Below, piece after piece: positions 8,887-16,642 of a stretch of 64,000 bases of DNA (its first letter is position 1; the number at the start of each line of letters is the position of its first letter). The notes under the pieces are model-generated. The model was not told the origin of the DNA. It searched no databases and saw only the letters and a program-made list of their open reading frames with translations. Source of the stretch: Botrimarina colliarenosi. Its GTDB lineage: Bacteria > Planctomycetota > Planctomycetia > Pirellulales > Lacipirellulaceae. A program made the position numbers and the translations under genes. The stretch covers positions 482,353 to 546,352 of the forward strand of contig NZ_SJPR01000002.1 in NCBI RefSeq assembly GCF_007859955.1. The letters run 5' to 3'.

Positions 8887-9276
8887 TCACGTGCCGGCGG
8901 GAGCCAGCAATCGCTTGAGCTTCCGCTCGAGCATCATCGGGTCGAATGGCGTCACCAGATAATCGTCTGCGCCCGCATTGAAAGCCCGCTGAACGTCGGC
9001 CAACTCCGCATTCGGAGAGAGCAGCATCACCGGCATCTTCGCTGTGCGGACGTCGTTGCTGAGGCGATCAACGAGGTCCATCCCGTCCATGTCGGGCAGG
9101 AAGTGACCGATCATCAGCGCGTCGGGCAGTCGCTCGGTGAGCCACAGGACGCCCTCATTGCCCGACGCCACCGAGAACACGTCGTGCCCGAGTAGTTCGA
9201 GCCGGAACTGCGTGATCTCTCGAAGCGTGGCGTCTTCCTCGATTAAGAGGATCGTCTTGCGGGTCGTGTCGGCCAT
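8887..9276 (-). CDS. Degenerate CheY-like receiver protein
   Basis: A 129-residue stand-alone receiver domain at the head of the pilus operon, 45 bases before the ATPase gene. The fold markers are clear: ILLIEEDATLRE with acidic residues 13-15, PDMDG, LLSPNAE and AGADDYLVTPFDP. However, the phosphoacceptor position (57) is Gly in ALMIGHFLPDMDG, and the conserved Lys at 109 is Thr. Both residues needed for canonical phosphoryl transfer are therefore missing. It may act as a constitutive protein-interaction module for the motor ATPase; this is inference. Confidence 0.85.
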   Translation of the reverse strand: MADTTRKTILLIEEDATLREITQFRLELLGHDVFSVASGNEGVLWLTERLPDALMIGHFLPDMDGMDLVDRLSNDVRTAKMPVMLLSPNAELADVQRAFNAGADDYLVTPFDPMMLERKLKRLLAPAGT

Positions 9277-9409
9277 ACGCAGCGACGGAGGCTTCGGGGG
9301 AAGAACGGACGCGGGGAGGCGTTTTGCCTAGCCTTATTTACGTCGCCCGGCGCGGCCGTCAACAACGACCCCGCGATTCCCCGTACCCCGCTGGTCCCCG
9401 TCGAAACGG

Positions 9410-9451
9410 CGCAATGGCGCCGAACCCGCCGTGCGAGTCGGCGCCATTGCG
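9410..9451 (-). terminator. Strong hairpin downstream of the CBS gene
   Basis: A perfect 14-bp inverted repeat (9410-9423 with 9438-9451, 14-base loop; arm CGCAATGGCGCCGA). On the minus strand it lies 25 bases beyond the stop of the CBS-domain gene, as expected for a transcript 3' end. There is only a short T tract after it (GTTTCG), so it may be a Rho-assisted or 3'-stabilising hairpin rather than a classical intrinsic terminator. Confidence 0.6.
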
Positions 9452-9475
9452 TTGGAATCTCGGACGGGGCCGCCC

Positions 9476-9871
9476 TTAGCAGACCGCGTAAGGAGCAGAG
9501 CTCTCGTGCAGGGCTTTGAGGACATCGCGGCGAGCGACGAGCCCCGCTAGTCGCCCATTCTCGACGACAGGGACACGACGCACCCGATGCACGATAAACA
9601 GATCAGCGACCTTGTTGATGGGGTCATTGACGTCAACCGACATAACATCGCACGTCATATGATCGGCGACCGTGTCGTTATTGATGGTCTGATCGTAAGC
9701 GGTCGCTAGCAAGGCGAACTCGGTGAGGATGCCGACGATCACCCCCTTATGATCCACAACCGGCAAACCACTGACGCTTCGATTGAGCAGCGTCTCGGTC
9801 GCGTCATGAATCGTCGCCTGCGGCGAGATGGTGACGACTTCATGGGTCATGATGTCTTTGGCAGTGATCAT
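9476..9871 (-). CDS. CBS-domain pair protein
   Basis: A 131-residue protein consisting of two CBS motifs and little else: AKDIMTHEVVTISPQATIHD with SGLPVVDHKGVIVGILTE, then HMTCDVMSVDVNDPINKVAD with RRVPVVENGRLAGLVARRD. Such stand-alone Bateman modules bind adenine nucleotides and regulate partner proteins; the partner is not evident here. The ATG at 9871 is preceded by AAGGAAGTCC. The upstream in-frame extension to 9988 has no CBS features. It is divergent from the FabD-like gene. Confidence 0.85.
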   Translation of the reverse strand: MITAKDIMTHEVVTISPQATIHDATETLLNRSVSGLPVVDHKGVIVGILTEFALLATAYDQTINNDTVADHMTCDVMSVDVNDPINKVADLFIVHRVRRVPVVENGRLAGLVARRDVLKALHESSAPYAVC

Positions 9872-10108
9872 GGACTTCCTTGGCGACTCGTTCGGCGACA
9901 CTGACGAAAAGAACTTTTGAACCAGCGTAAGAAGCATAGTCCGCGGAATCGCCGGCGTTGCCAGGAACAACGCCCTGCGGCAAACCACCTTTGCTGCCGG
10001 TCAAGCGGGATGTTGCGGTTACAGCGATCGTGCGAGCCGGCGAACCCGCGCCGCGGCGGCGACGTATGATGGCTAAGGTCTCTTCCTCGCGTCCCTCCAG
10101 GCGCCGCC

Positions 10109-11272
10109 ATGGCTTCTTCGGACACCTCGCGCCTGATGATAGCGACGCGAATGCCAACAACGGCGCTGGCGTTCCGCGGCTACAACCAAACCAATCTCGG
10201 CCGCACCCCCGAGCTTTTGGCGGCGCCGGCGTACCGGCCCACGCTCGAGCGGCGCCTCGCCGAGGCGAGCCAGATGTGCGAGGCCGCGATCGGTCGTCGG
10301 GTCGATCTTGCCGCCCGCGTAGCGGACCGGGTCGAGGCGGACGTTGACGCCTACGCCGAGGCGATCGCCCTCGTTTTCGCCGCCGAATTGGCCCAACTCG
10401 ACCTGCTACGCGACGTCCATGGCGTCGATCCGCAGCGGGCCGGCCGGGCGTTCGGTTACAGCCTCGGCGAGCTGACCGCGGTGGCGGCGGCAGGGCTCTA
10501 TCCAATCGAAGCGGTGATGAGGATCCCGCTCACGCTCGCCGAGGACTGCGCCGCGATGGCGCACCGCGTCACGATGGCGGTCGTCTTCTCCCGCAAGACC
10601 ACGCTCAGCGAGGCCGCCCTCCAGCGTGTCTGCGAGGAAGTCACCGCCGAAGGGAAGGGGGCGATCGCCATCTCCGCGATTATCGCCCCCAACACGATGC
10701 TGGTGATCGGCGAGGGCGCGACGCTCGATCGGGTCCGCCAACGTTGTGAAAATTGGGATGGGCCCTCCGTATTGCTCCGCAGCAATGACGGGGTCTGGCC
10801 CCCGCTCCATACGCCGCTTGTCAGCGAACGACACATCCCCGATCGGGCGACCCTGCTGATCCGAGAGGTGCCACGACTCACCGAAACCCCGACGCCGCCG
10901 ATCTGGTCCCTCGTGACCGGCCGACGCGAGTACGAGGCCGATAGCGGCCGGGCCGTGCTGCGCCGGTGGGTCGACTCGCCGCAACGGCTCTGGGACGTGG
11001 TGCACGCCACGCTCTCGAGCGATGTGAAGACGGTGCTCCACGTCGGCCCGGCGCCGAATGTCATCCCGGCAACCTTCCAACGGCTCGCCGAGAACGTGGT
11101 GAAGCAAACAACGCAGTGGTCCCTCAGCGCCGTCGGCAAACGGACGGTGCAGCGGATGGCGGGGTCGGCCTGGATGGCGCCGCTCTTGCCGCGTAACGGC
11201 TTCTTGTTGCGAGCCCCGCTGATCAAGCAGGTGATTCTCGAAGACTGGCTGCTCGAAAACGCCCCGCGATAA
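10109..11272 (+). CDS. FabD-like acyltransferase (malonyl-CoA:ACP transacylase superfamily)
   Basis: A 387-residue acyltransferase-fold protein. The nucleophile motif is GYSLGE (Ser118), where FabD and polyketide AT domains usually have GHSLGE. The partner His is in PPLHTPLV (His234), matching the FHSPLM motif of FabD. The N-terminal segment ALAFRGYNQTNLGRTPELL matches the start of the AT fold. It is longer than housekeeping FabD (about 310 residues) and no ACP, ketosynthase or reductase genes are adjacent, so it may be a paralogue with another acyl donor. Enzyme class is well supported; the substrate is unknown. Confidence 0.75.
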   Translation: MASSDTSRLMIATRMPTTALAFRGYNQTNLGRTPELLAAPAYRPTLERRLAEASQMCEAAIGRRVDLAARVADRVEADVDAYAEAIALVFAAELAQLDLLRDVHGVDPQRAGRAFGYSLGELTAVAAAGLYPIEAVMRIPLTLAEDCAAMAHRVTMAVVFSRKTTLSEAALQRVCEEVTAEGKGAIAISAIIAPNTMLVIGEGATLDRVRQRCENWDGPSVLLRSNDGVWPPLHTPLVSERHIPDRATLLIREVPRLTETPTPPIWSLVTGRREYEADSGRAVLRRWVDSPQRLWDVVHATLSSDVKTVLHVGPAPNVIPATFQRLAENVVKQTTQWSLSAVGKRTVQRMAGSAWMAPLLPRNGFLLRAPLIKQVILEDWLLENAPR

Positions 11273-11280
11273 CCTGATCG

Positions 11281-12951
11281 CTACTCACTTGCCAATGGAA
11301 GTCGGTAGGCCGCCGCCTCGACGGCGTTCCGGACCAATAGCAAGTCGCCGACAACGACGGGGTTGTTCCAGCACGTCTCCCGCACCGCCAGCACCCGCAG
11401 CGACGCCGCCTCGCGATACCGCTCGGGCGTCGCCTCGACGAGGACCACTTCGCCGGTCTCTTCCGTCATCACCAAGATGTAGTCGCCGACCAAGAGCACC
11501 TGGCCGAATCCGAACTTCGGCCGGCGTCGGCTCGACCACAGCGATTCGCCCGTGGCGATCTCGACGCACTGCAGGTCGTCGCCGTCCATGGCGTAGGCGT
11601 AGTCGCCGCGGACCACCGTGTTGCTGAACTTGGTTTGCAGCACCCGCTTGATGGGCGGTTCCCAGAGCGCATCGATCGACCAAGCGTCGCTATCGTGACC
11701 AACCTTCAACAGCGACGCGCCGTGACCATAGCCCTTGGTCAGCAGCAGGCGATCGCCCGATAGCTCGACCGGCTGGCTGCACGCCGGCATGTTGTCACTC
11801 TGACCGTACCACGGGTGCTCAAAAACCTGCTCGCCCGTGGCGACGCGGTGTGCGGTCAGCACATCGTCACTCGTCTGCAGGACCAAGCGCTCGCCGTCGA
11901 GCGTGACGAGGTCGGGCGACGCGTACGAGGTCTGCCGCGAGCCGACGCTCCAGACCTCGTCGCCAGTCGCGGCGTCGAAGGCGACGATCGACGCGTCGAA
12001 GCCGCTTGGCGGGTCAGCGGGGGCGCCAACATTAACGATGACCAATTCCTTCTCGACGCCCTCCACGTCGGCCGCAACAACGAGAGGCGAGCCACTCTTG
12101 CCCCACACGGGGACGGTCACGCCGTAGCGATCCACCGTATCCACCTGCCAGACCGGCTCGCCAGTGCGGGCGTCGAGACACGTAACGAGCCCCTGGGCGC
12201 CTTGGGTATAGACCCGGTCGCCGGCGATTGTCGGCGTGGCGCGTGGCCCTTGGCGTCCCATGTTGCCTTGGAAGTCGCCGGGGTCGAAGCGGGACTTGTC
12301 GCTGTGCGACCAGACTGGCTCTCCCGTCCGCGCCCGGTAGCAGACAGTGAGTTCACTGTCGCCGCGCTGCTCCTGGGTGACGGCGTAGTCGCCTAAAACC
12401 GCGAACGCCGACCAGCCGGCGCCCACTTCGCGTCGCCAGAGTTCTTCGGGCGGGTTTTCCTCCCAATCGGCGGAGATCGGCGGCCCTACCGACTCGGCCC
12501 AAGGCCCTTCGCCAAGGAACCGGGGGTAGTCGTACTGGCCCGGTCCCCAGTCGGGGATCCCCTCGGCGACAGCGGGGGCGTCGATGTCTCCCAACCTTTG
12601 ATCGGCCTTGTCGGCCCCGCGCCGGTGAAGGCCGACCACCGCGCCGGCGCCATTAAATCGCATCTCGTACAAGCCGTTGAGCACGCCGATCGCCACGAAC
12701 GGCGCCACCCCGACCGCTAGCCGTAGTGGCCACGGCCCACGGCCGCGAATCAGGTACCACAAAGCAAGGCCAAGAAGCCCCAAGACGACGGCGAGCAAGG
12801 TGGCGATGGTCTTGAAATCGACGGTGATGCCACTCACCTCAACCGCCAGCCGCGCCCCGGCAAGTAGCCCAATCCAGATCCAGGGGAAGAGGATCCGACG
12901 GCGTGGACGATCAGCGGCTGCCTGCTGAGGGGAGTCTTCGGAAGGGGGCAT
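11281..12951 (-). CDS. Membrane-anchored PQQ-type beta-propeller protein
   Basis: A 556-residue protein. Three N-terminal membrane helices are predicted (WIWIGLLAGARLAVEV, IATLLAVVLGLLGLALWYLI and LRLAVGVAPFVAIGVLNGLY). An eight-bladed-type propeller follows, with repeated blade signatures ARTGEPVWSH, ARTGEPVWQVDT, AATGDEVWSVG, VATGEQVFEHPW and IATGESLWSS. Such PQQ-like propellers are common exported proteins in planctomycetes; BamB is a distant relative, but nothing here proves a role in outer-membrane assembly or an enzymatic activity. It is convergent with the FabD-like gene (8-base gap) and divergent from pabB. Confidence 0.8.
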   Translation of the reverse strand: MPPSEDSPQQAAADRPRRRILFPWIWIGLLAGARLAVEVSGITVDFKTIATLLAVVLGLLGLALWYLIRGRGPWPLRLAVGVAPFVAIGVLNGLYEMRFNGAGAVVGLHRRGADKADQRLGDIDAPAVAEGIPDWGPGQYDYPRFLGEGPWAESVGPPISADWEENPPEELWRREVGAGWSAFAVLGDYAVTQEQRGDSELTVCYRARTGEPVWSHSDKSRFDPGDFQGNMGRQGPRATPTIAGDRVYTQGAQGLVTCLDARTGEPVWQVDTVDRYGVTVPVWGKSGSPLVVAADVEGVEKELVIVNVGAPADPPSGFDASIVAFDAATGDEVWSVGSRQTSYASPDLVTLDGERLVLQTSDDVLTAHRVATGEQVFEHPWYGQSDNMPACSQPVELSGDRLLLTKGYGHGASLLKVGHDSDAWSIDALWEPPIKRVLQTKFSNTVVRGDYAYAMDGDDLQCVEIATGESLWSSRRRPKFGFGQVLLVGDYILVMTEETGEVVLVEATPERYREAASLRVLAVRETCWNNPVVVGDLLLVRNAVEAAAYRLPLASE

Positions 12952-13054
12952 GTTCGGCTCCGCCGGGGGGGACTAACGTAGAGCGGTATGAGCGTGCATC
13001 GTAGCGCCGCCCCGCGAAACCGGCAACGCACGCCACTCCCCTCCGTTCCGATCG

Positions 13055-14518
13055 ATGGCGACCGTCGAACCCACAGCAACCCGCGATATCGCGACGCCGT
13101 TGGCCGTGGAACTCGACCGGTCGCTCCGCCCGGAAGACGCCTTTGTCGCGCTGGCTGGCGAGCCGCACGTCGTCTTTTTCGACAGCGCCATGCGTCACGA
13201 GACGCTGGGGCGGTTCTCGTATGTGGCAGCCGACCCGTGGGAATGGATCAGCGCGCCTGCGGACGGCTCGCCCGCTTTGGAGCCGGGCTTGCGGCCACTC
13301 GCGTCTTGGCGAGCGGCCCCTCTGGCCGACCTGCCGCCGTGGCAGGGGGGGGCCGCCGGCGTCATCGGCTATGAAGTCGGCCGCAGCCTCGAGCGCTTGC
13401 CCCGGCCGCGCTGGGACGAGTTCGAGCACCCGGCCCTCGCCATGGGCTACTACGACGTGGTCGTCGCCTTCGACCACCAGCAGGGGCGATCGTGGGCGAT
13501 CTCCAGCGGGTTCCCCGCGACCGGGCAGGACCAACCGCGCCGAGCCGAGACGCGCCTCGCTTGGGTCCAAGAACGGCTCCGCCGTGGCGTCGCACGCGGC
13601 GCCTCAACGCCCGGTGTGCGGCTTGATTCATCGGCGATGGCGCCCGCCTTCGCAACTCCCTACGGCCGTGGTGTGACGAGCAACTTCACTCGCGAAGGCT
13701 ACCTTCGGGCCGTGGATCGCGTCCTTGAGCACCTCCGCGCCGGCGACGCCTTTCAAGTGAACCTCTCGCAGCGACTCTTGGTCGAGGACCCGGGCGACCC
13801 GGTTGCGATGTACCTGCGTCTGCGTAATCGCAATCCGGCGCCCTTCGGCGGCTACCTCGACGGGGGAGGGTGGCTCGACGGGGGAGGGTGGCTCGACGGG
13901 GGAGGGTGGCAGGTCGCAAGCGCGTCTCCCGAGCGCTTCATCCGTGTCCTCGACCGATCGGTCGAGACGCGGCCGATCAAGGGGACGCGTCCCTTGGGCG
14001 TGGCGGAAGCCAGCGAGTTGCTTGCAAGCGAGAAGGACCGCGCCGAAAATGTGATGATCGTCGACCTGCTTCGCAACGACTTGTCGCGGGTCTGCTCCGA
14101 CGAGTCGGTCGCGGCGCCAGTGCTCTTCGGGCTTGAGCGCTACGCCCATGTCCAGCACCTCGTTTCGGTGGTGACCGGCCGCTTGCGGGACGAGTGCGGC
14201 GTCGTCGAGTTGCTGGCGACGACGCTCCCGGGGGGATCGGTGACCGGCGCGCCGAAGGTCCGCGCGCAGCAGATCATCGCCACCCTCGAACCCACCGCCC
14301 GCGGCGCCTACTGCGGCGCCATGGCGTGGATCGGCTTCCCCGACGCCGCCGGGCGTCAAGCCATGGACAGCAGTGTGCTGATCCGCACGCTGACCCGCGC
14401 TCGTGGCTGGGTCCAGGCGCCCGTTGGGGGCGGGGTGGTCGTCCAATCGGACCCGGCCGCGGAATACGACGAAACCTGGCACAAGGCGGCGGGCCTCATC
14501 GACGCGGTGTCGCCATGA
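13055..14518 (+). CDS. pabB: Aminodeoxychorismate synthase component I (PabB-like)
   Basis: A 487-residue chorismate-binding enzyme that aminates chorismate for p-aminobenzoate (folate) synthesis. Motifs: DAFQVNLSQR, SASPERF, RPIKGTRP (the Lys of PIKGT, about 309, marks PabB rather than TrpE, which has PIAGT), DRAENVMIVDLLRNDLSRV, LPGGSVTGAPKVRA and YCGAMAWIGF. It overlaps the glutaminase gene by ATGA. An unusual feature is a six-residue unit LDGGGW present three times in a row (about 268-285), encoded by three identical 18-base units, where homologues have one YLD-G-type strand. Confidence 0.9.
   Translation: MATVEPTATRDIATPLAVELDRSLRPEDAFVALAGEPHVVFFDSAMRHETLGRFSYVAADPWEWISAPADGSPALEPGLRPLASWRAAPLADLPPWQGGAAGVIGYEVGRSLERLPRPRWDEFEHPALAMGYYDVVVAFDHQQGRSWAISSGFPATGQDQPRRAETRLAWVQERLRRGVARGASTPGVRLDSSAMAPAFATPYGRGVTSNFTREGYLRAVDRVLEHLRAGDAFQVNLSQRLLVEDPGDPVAMYLRLRNRNPAPFGGYLDGGGWLDGGGWLDGGGWQVASASPERFIRVLDRSVETRPIKGTRPLGVAEASELLASEKDRAENVMIVDLLRNDLSRVCSDESVAAPVLFGLERYAHVQHLVSVVTGRLRDECGVVELLATTLPGGSVTGAPKVRAQQIIATLEPTARGAYCGAMAWIGFPDAAGRQAMDSSVLIRTLTRARGWVQAPVGGGVVVQSDPAAEYDETWHKAAGLIDAVSP
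13856..13909 (+). repeat. Three identical 18-bp tandem units inside pabB
   Basis: Units at 13856-13873, 13874-13891 and 13892-13909 are identical (CTCGACGGGGGAGGGTGG) and keep the reading frame, each encoding LDGGGW. Complete identity implies recent slippage or duplication. Confidence 0.95.
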
Positions 14519-15102
14519 TCCTGGTGCTCGATAACTACGACAGCTTCGTTCATAACCTCGCGCGATTGGTGAGGCTGACCGGTCACAAGACCCACGTCGT
14601 GCGGAGCGACAAGATCGACGCCGCGGGCGTCGCCGCCTTACAGCCCGAGGCGATCGTGCTGTCGCCCGGCCCCGGCCCGCCGGCCGAAGCGGGGTGCTGT
14701 GTCGATGTCGTCCGGCGGCTCTCCGCCGCCTTGCCCCTGCTCGGCGTCTGCCTGGGGCACCAAGCCATCGTTGAAGCGTTCGGGGGCCGGGTAACCCTCG
14801 CTCCCGAGCCGCTACACGGCCGCACCTCGACGATCCGGCACTCGGGCGCCGGTCTGTTTGCCGGGGCGCCGACGCCGATGACGGTTTGCCGCTACCACTC
14901 CCTCGCGGCTGAAGCCGCCTCGCTGCCGCCTGTGCTGACGCCGGCCGCCTGGAGCGAGGATGGCGTCGTCATGGCGGTTGAGCACGCCCATCGGCCAACC
15001 TTCGGGGTGCAATTCCACCCCGAAGCCGTCCTGACGGAGGCCGGTCAGCAGGTCATCGACAACTTCGCCCGCCTCGCCGCCGACTTCCATCGGTCGCGCT
15101 GA
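14515..15102 (+). CDS. pabA: Aminodeoxychorismate / anthranilate synthase glutaminase component
   Basis: A 195-residue class I glutamine amidotransferase that supplies ammonia to the chorismate-binding partner encoded just upstream. Motifs: LDNYDSFVHNLARL at the N-terminus, LSPGPGPP, the nucleophile elbow GVCLGHQA (Cys about 78), the lid CRYHSL and the catalytic His/Glu in FGVQFHPEAVLT. The ATG overlaps the pabB stop by four bases. Pairing with PabB suggests a folate role; many bacteria use one such subunit for both PabB and TrpE. Confidence 0.9.
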   Translation: MILVLDNYDSFVHNLARLVRLTGHKTHVVRSDKIDAAGVAALQPEAIVLSPGPGPPAEAGCCVDVVRRLSAALPLLGVCLGHQAIVEAFGGRVTLAPEPLHGRTSTIRHSGAGLFAGAPTPMTVCRYHSLAAEAASLPPVLTPAAWSEDGVVMAVEHAHRPTFGVQFHPEAVLTEAGQQVIDNFARLAADFHRSR

Positions 15103-15411
15103 GCCCTCCTTAGTTTGCCGTTCCGGCATTTCAGCTCATCTCTCGCGTCGCGTGACGCGAATCTGGCAGACGCCCACCGGCGATACCCGCCAATTCTGCC
15201 GCCATTACAAATGGGTCCTTCTTAGCGGGATTTACTCATGTCGATTGAAGCTACTTTGCTGGTCGATCGGCATCCACCACCACAGAGGTATTCGCAACAC
15301 TCCCGCTAGCACGTTCGCCGAAAGGGTGGGATAGCGGCGGCATGGCGGCCGGGGCAAATGCAGCGATGGCGTCTCTCTGACGACCTCGCCGAGGACACGG
15401 AGGTGACAGAG
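15103..15411. other. Intergenic region before the Cys-rich barrel gene
   Basis: About 310 bases without a convincing gene. The 5' part has lower GC than its surroundings and may hold the promoter of the following gene. Short palindromes such as CGTCGCGTGACG (around 15145) are seen, but no clear terminator, RNA gene or repeat was recognised. Confidence 0.4.
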
Positions 15412-16548
15412 ATGACCACGCTTAAGATCGATTGGGCCTTCTTGGCGATCGTTGCGATCGCGGCGCCAACCTGGGCGGCTGACTCGGGTCGGACGGCTGG
15501 CGAGTGCTTCGAGGGGGTTCTCGAAACCGACCCTCAGATTACCGACACCGAAGTCGGCCAGGCGTCGTGGAGCACCGCCTGCGGCGATTGCCCGTCGTGC
15601 TGCGATAGCGCGTCGTGCGGCGATTGCTGCTCCGACATCCACAGCGGTTGCGGCTGCTGCCTCGAAAACTGCGGCCTCTTCGGCCAAGGCATCCTCACCT
15701 ACGACGCCTGCTCGGCGGGCTGCCCCTTGCCCGAGCTGTTGCTGGGCTCGATCGCTTGCCCGACCGAACGCTGCTTCGAAGACTTCATCAGCCCGATGAC
15801 CAACCCGGTCTACTTCGAAGACCCGCGGAGCGTCACCGAAATCCGGACCATCTTTATTCAGCACAAGGTCCCCGCGGCGGCGTTGGGCGGCGACGTTCAG
15901 CTGTATGCAGTGCAGATCCGGGCGCGGCTGACCGACCGGCTCTCGCTCATCGCGACGAAGGACGGCTACGTCGTCTCAGACAATCCGCTCATCGACGACG
16001 GCTGGGCCGACATCGATATCGGTCTGAAGTACGCACTGCTGCGTGATCCGTCCGAGCAAAAGCTGCTGTCGGCGGGCTTCACCTACAACGCCCCGGTCGG
16101 CACACCGCGGACCCGCATGGCCCGCGGCGACGGGATCTTCAACTTGTTCTTGACCGGCGGCGCCGAAGTCTTCGACTGCGGTCACTGGGTTAGCGCTGTG
16201 GGGGGTCTGCTGCCGGTCGATGGCGACGCCAACAGCTCGTTCGTCTACTGGTCGAACCACCTCGACTACCAATTCCGCAAGGGCTGGTACGGCCTGCTCG
16301 AGTGCAACTGGTACCACTGGGCCGCCGACGGCGATAACCGTCTCGGCCTCACGGGCCTCGACGGCGGCGATCTGTTCAACCTCGGCTCAGGTGGGGTCGA
16401 CGGGAACGACATCGTCACCGGCGCGTTTGGCGCCAAGTACAAGCCGAACCGGACGACCGAGATCGGCGTCGCCTACGAGGTTCCGCTGACCGACCGGCGT
16501 GACGTCCTTGAGAATCGGCTGACCTGCGACTTGATCCTGCGTTACTGA
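15412..16548 (+). CDS. Exported Cys-rich protein with predicted outer-membrane barrel
   Basis: A 378-residue protein. A signal peptide is followed by a segment of about 70 residues with some twenty cysteines (TACGDCPSCCDSASCGDCCS, CGCCLENCGLFG). Then comes a region of alternating hydrophobic strands typical of a small beta-barrel, ending in the aromatic residue expected of outer-membrane proteins (CDLILRY). No enzymatic motif is recognised. The ATG at 15412 was preferred over 15358 because it starts the signal peptide directly and follows GAGGTGACAGAG. Cys-rich envelope proteins are common in planctomycetes; the barrel may be anchored or cross-linked through the Cys region. Confidence 0.65.
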   Translation: MTTLKIDWAFLAIVAIAAPTWAADSGRTAGECFEGVLETDPQITDTEVGQASWSTACGDCPSCCDSASCGDCCSDIHSGCGCCLENCGLFGQGILTYDACSAGCPLPELLLGSIACPTERCFEDFISPMTNPVYFEDPRSVTEIRTIFIQHKVPAAALGGDVQLYAVQIRARLTDRLSLIATKDGYVVSDNPLIDDGWADIDIGLKYALLRDPSEQKLLSAGFTYNAPVGTPRTRMARGDGIFNLFLTGGAEVFDCGHWVSAVGGLLPVDGDANSSFVYWSNHLDYQFRKGWYGLLECNWYHWAADGDNRLGLTGLDGGDLFNLGSGGVDGNDIVTGAFGAKYKPNRTTEIGVAYEVPLTDRRDVLENRLTCDLILRY

Positions 16549-16592
16549 TCGCACCGCTGCCCGAGCGGCTCCTTCTGGTTGGTTCGCCTACG

Positions 16593-16630
16593 GTCGGCCG
16601 CTGTCGAACAATCGACAGCGGCCGACTTTT
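16593..16630 (+). terminator. Intrinsic terminator of the Cys-rich barrel gene
   Basis: A perfect 15-bp stem (16593-16607 with 16612-16626), a 4-base loop ACAA and a following T-rich tract (TTTTCTTCTT), 45 bases after the stop. It may also act on the convergent mscS-like gene. Confidence 0.9.
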
Positions 16631-16642
16631 CTTCTTGGCGAA

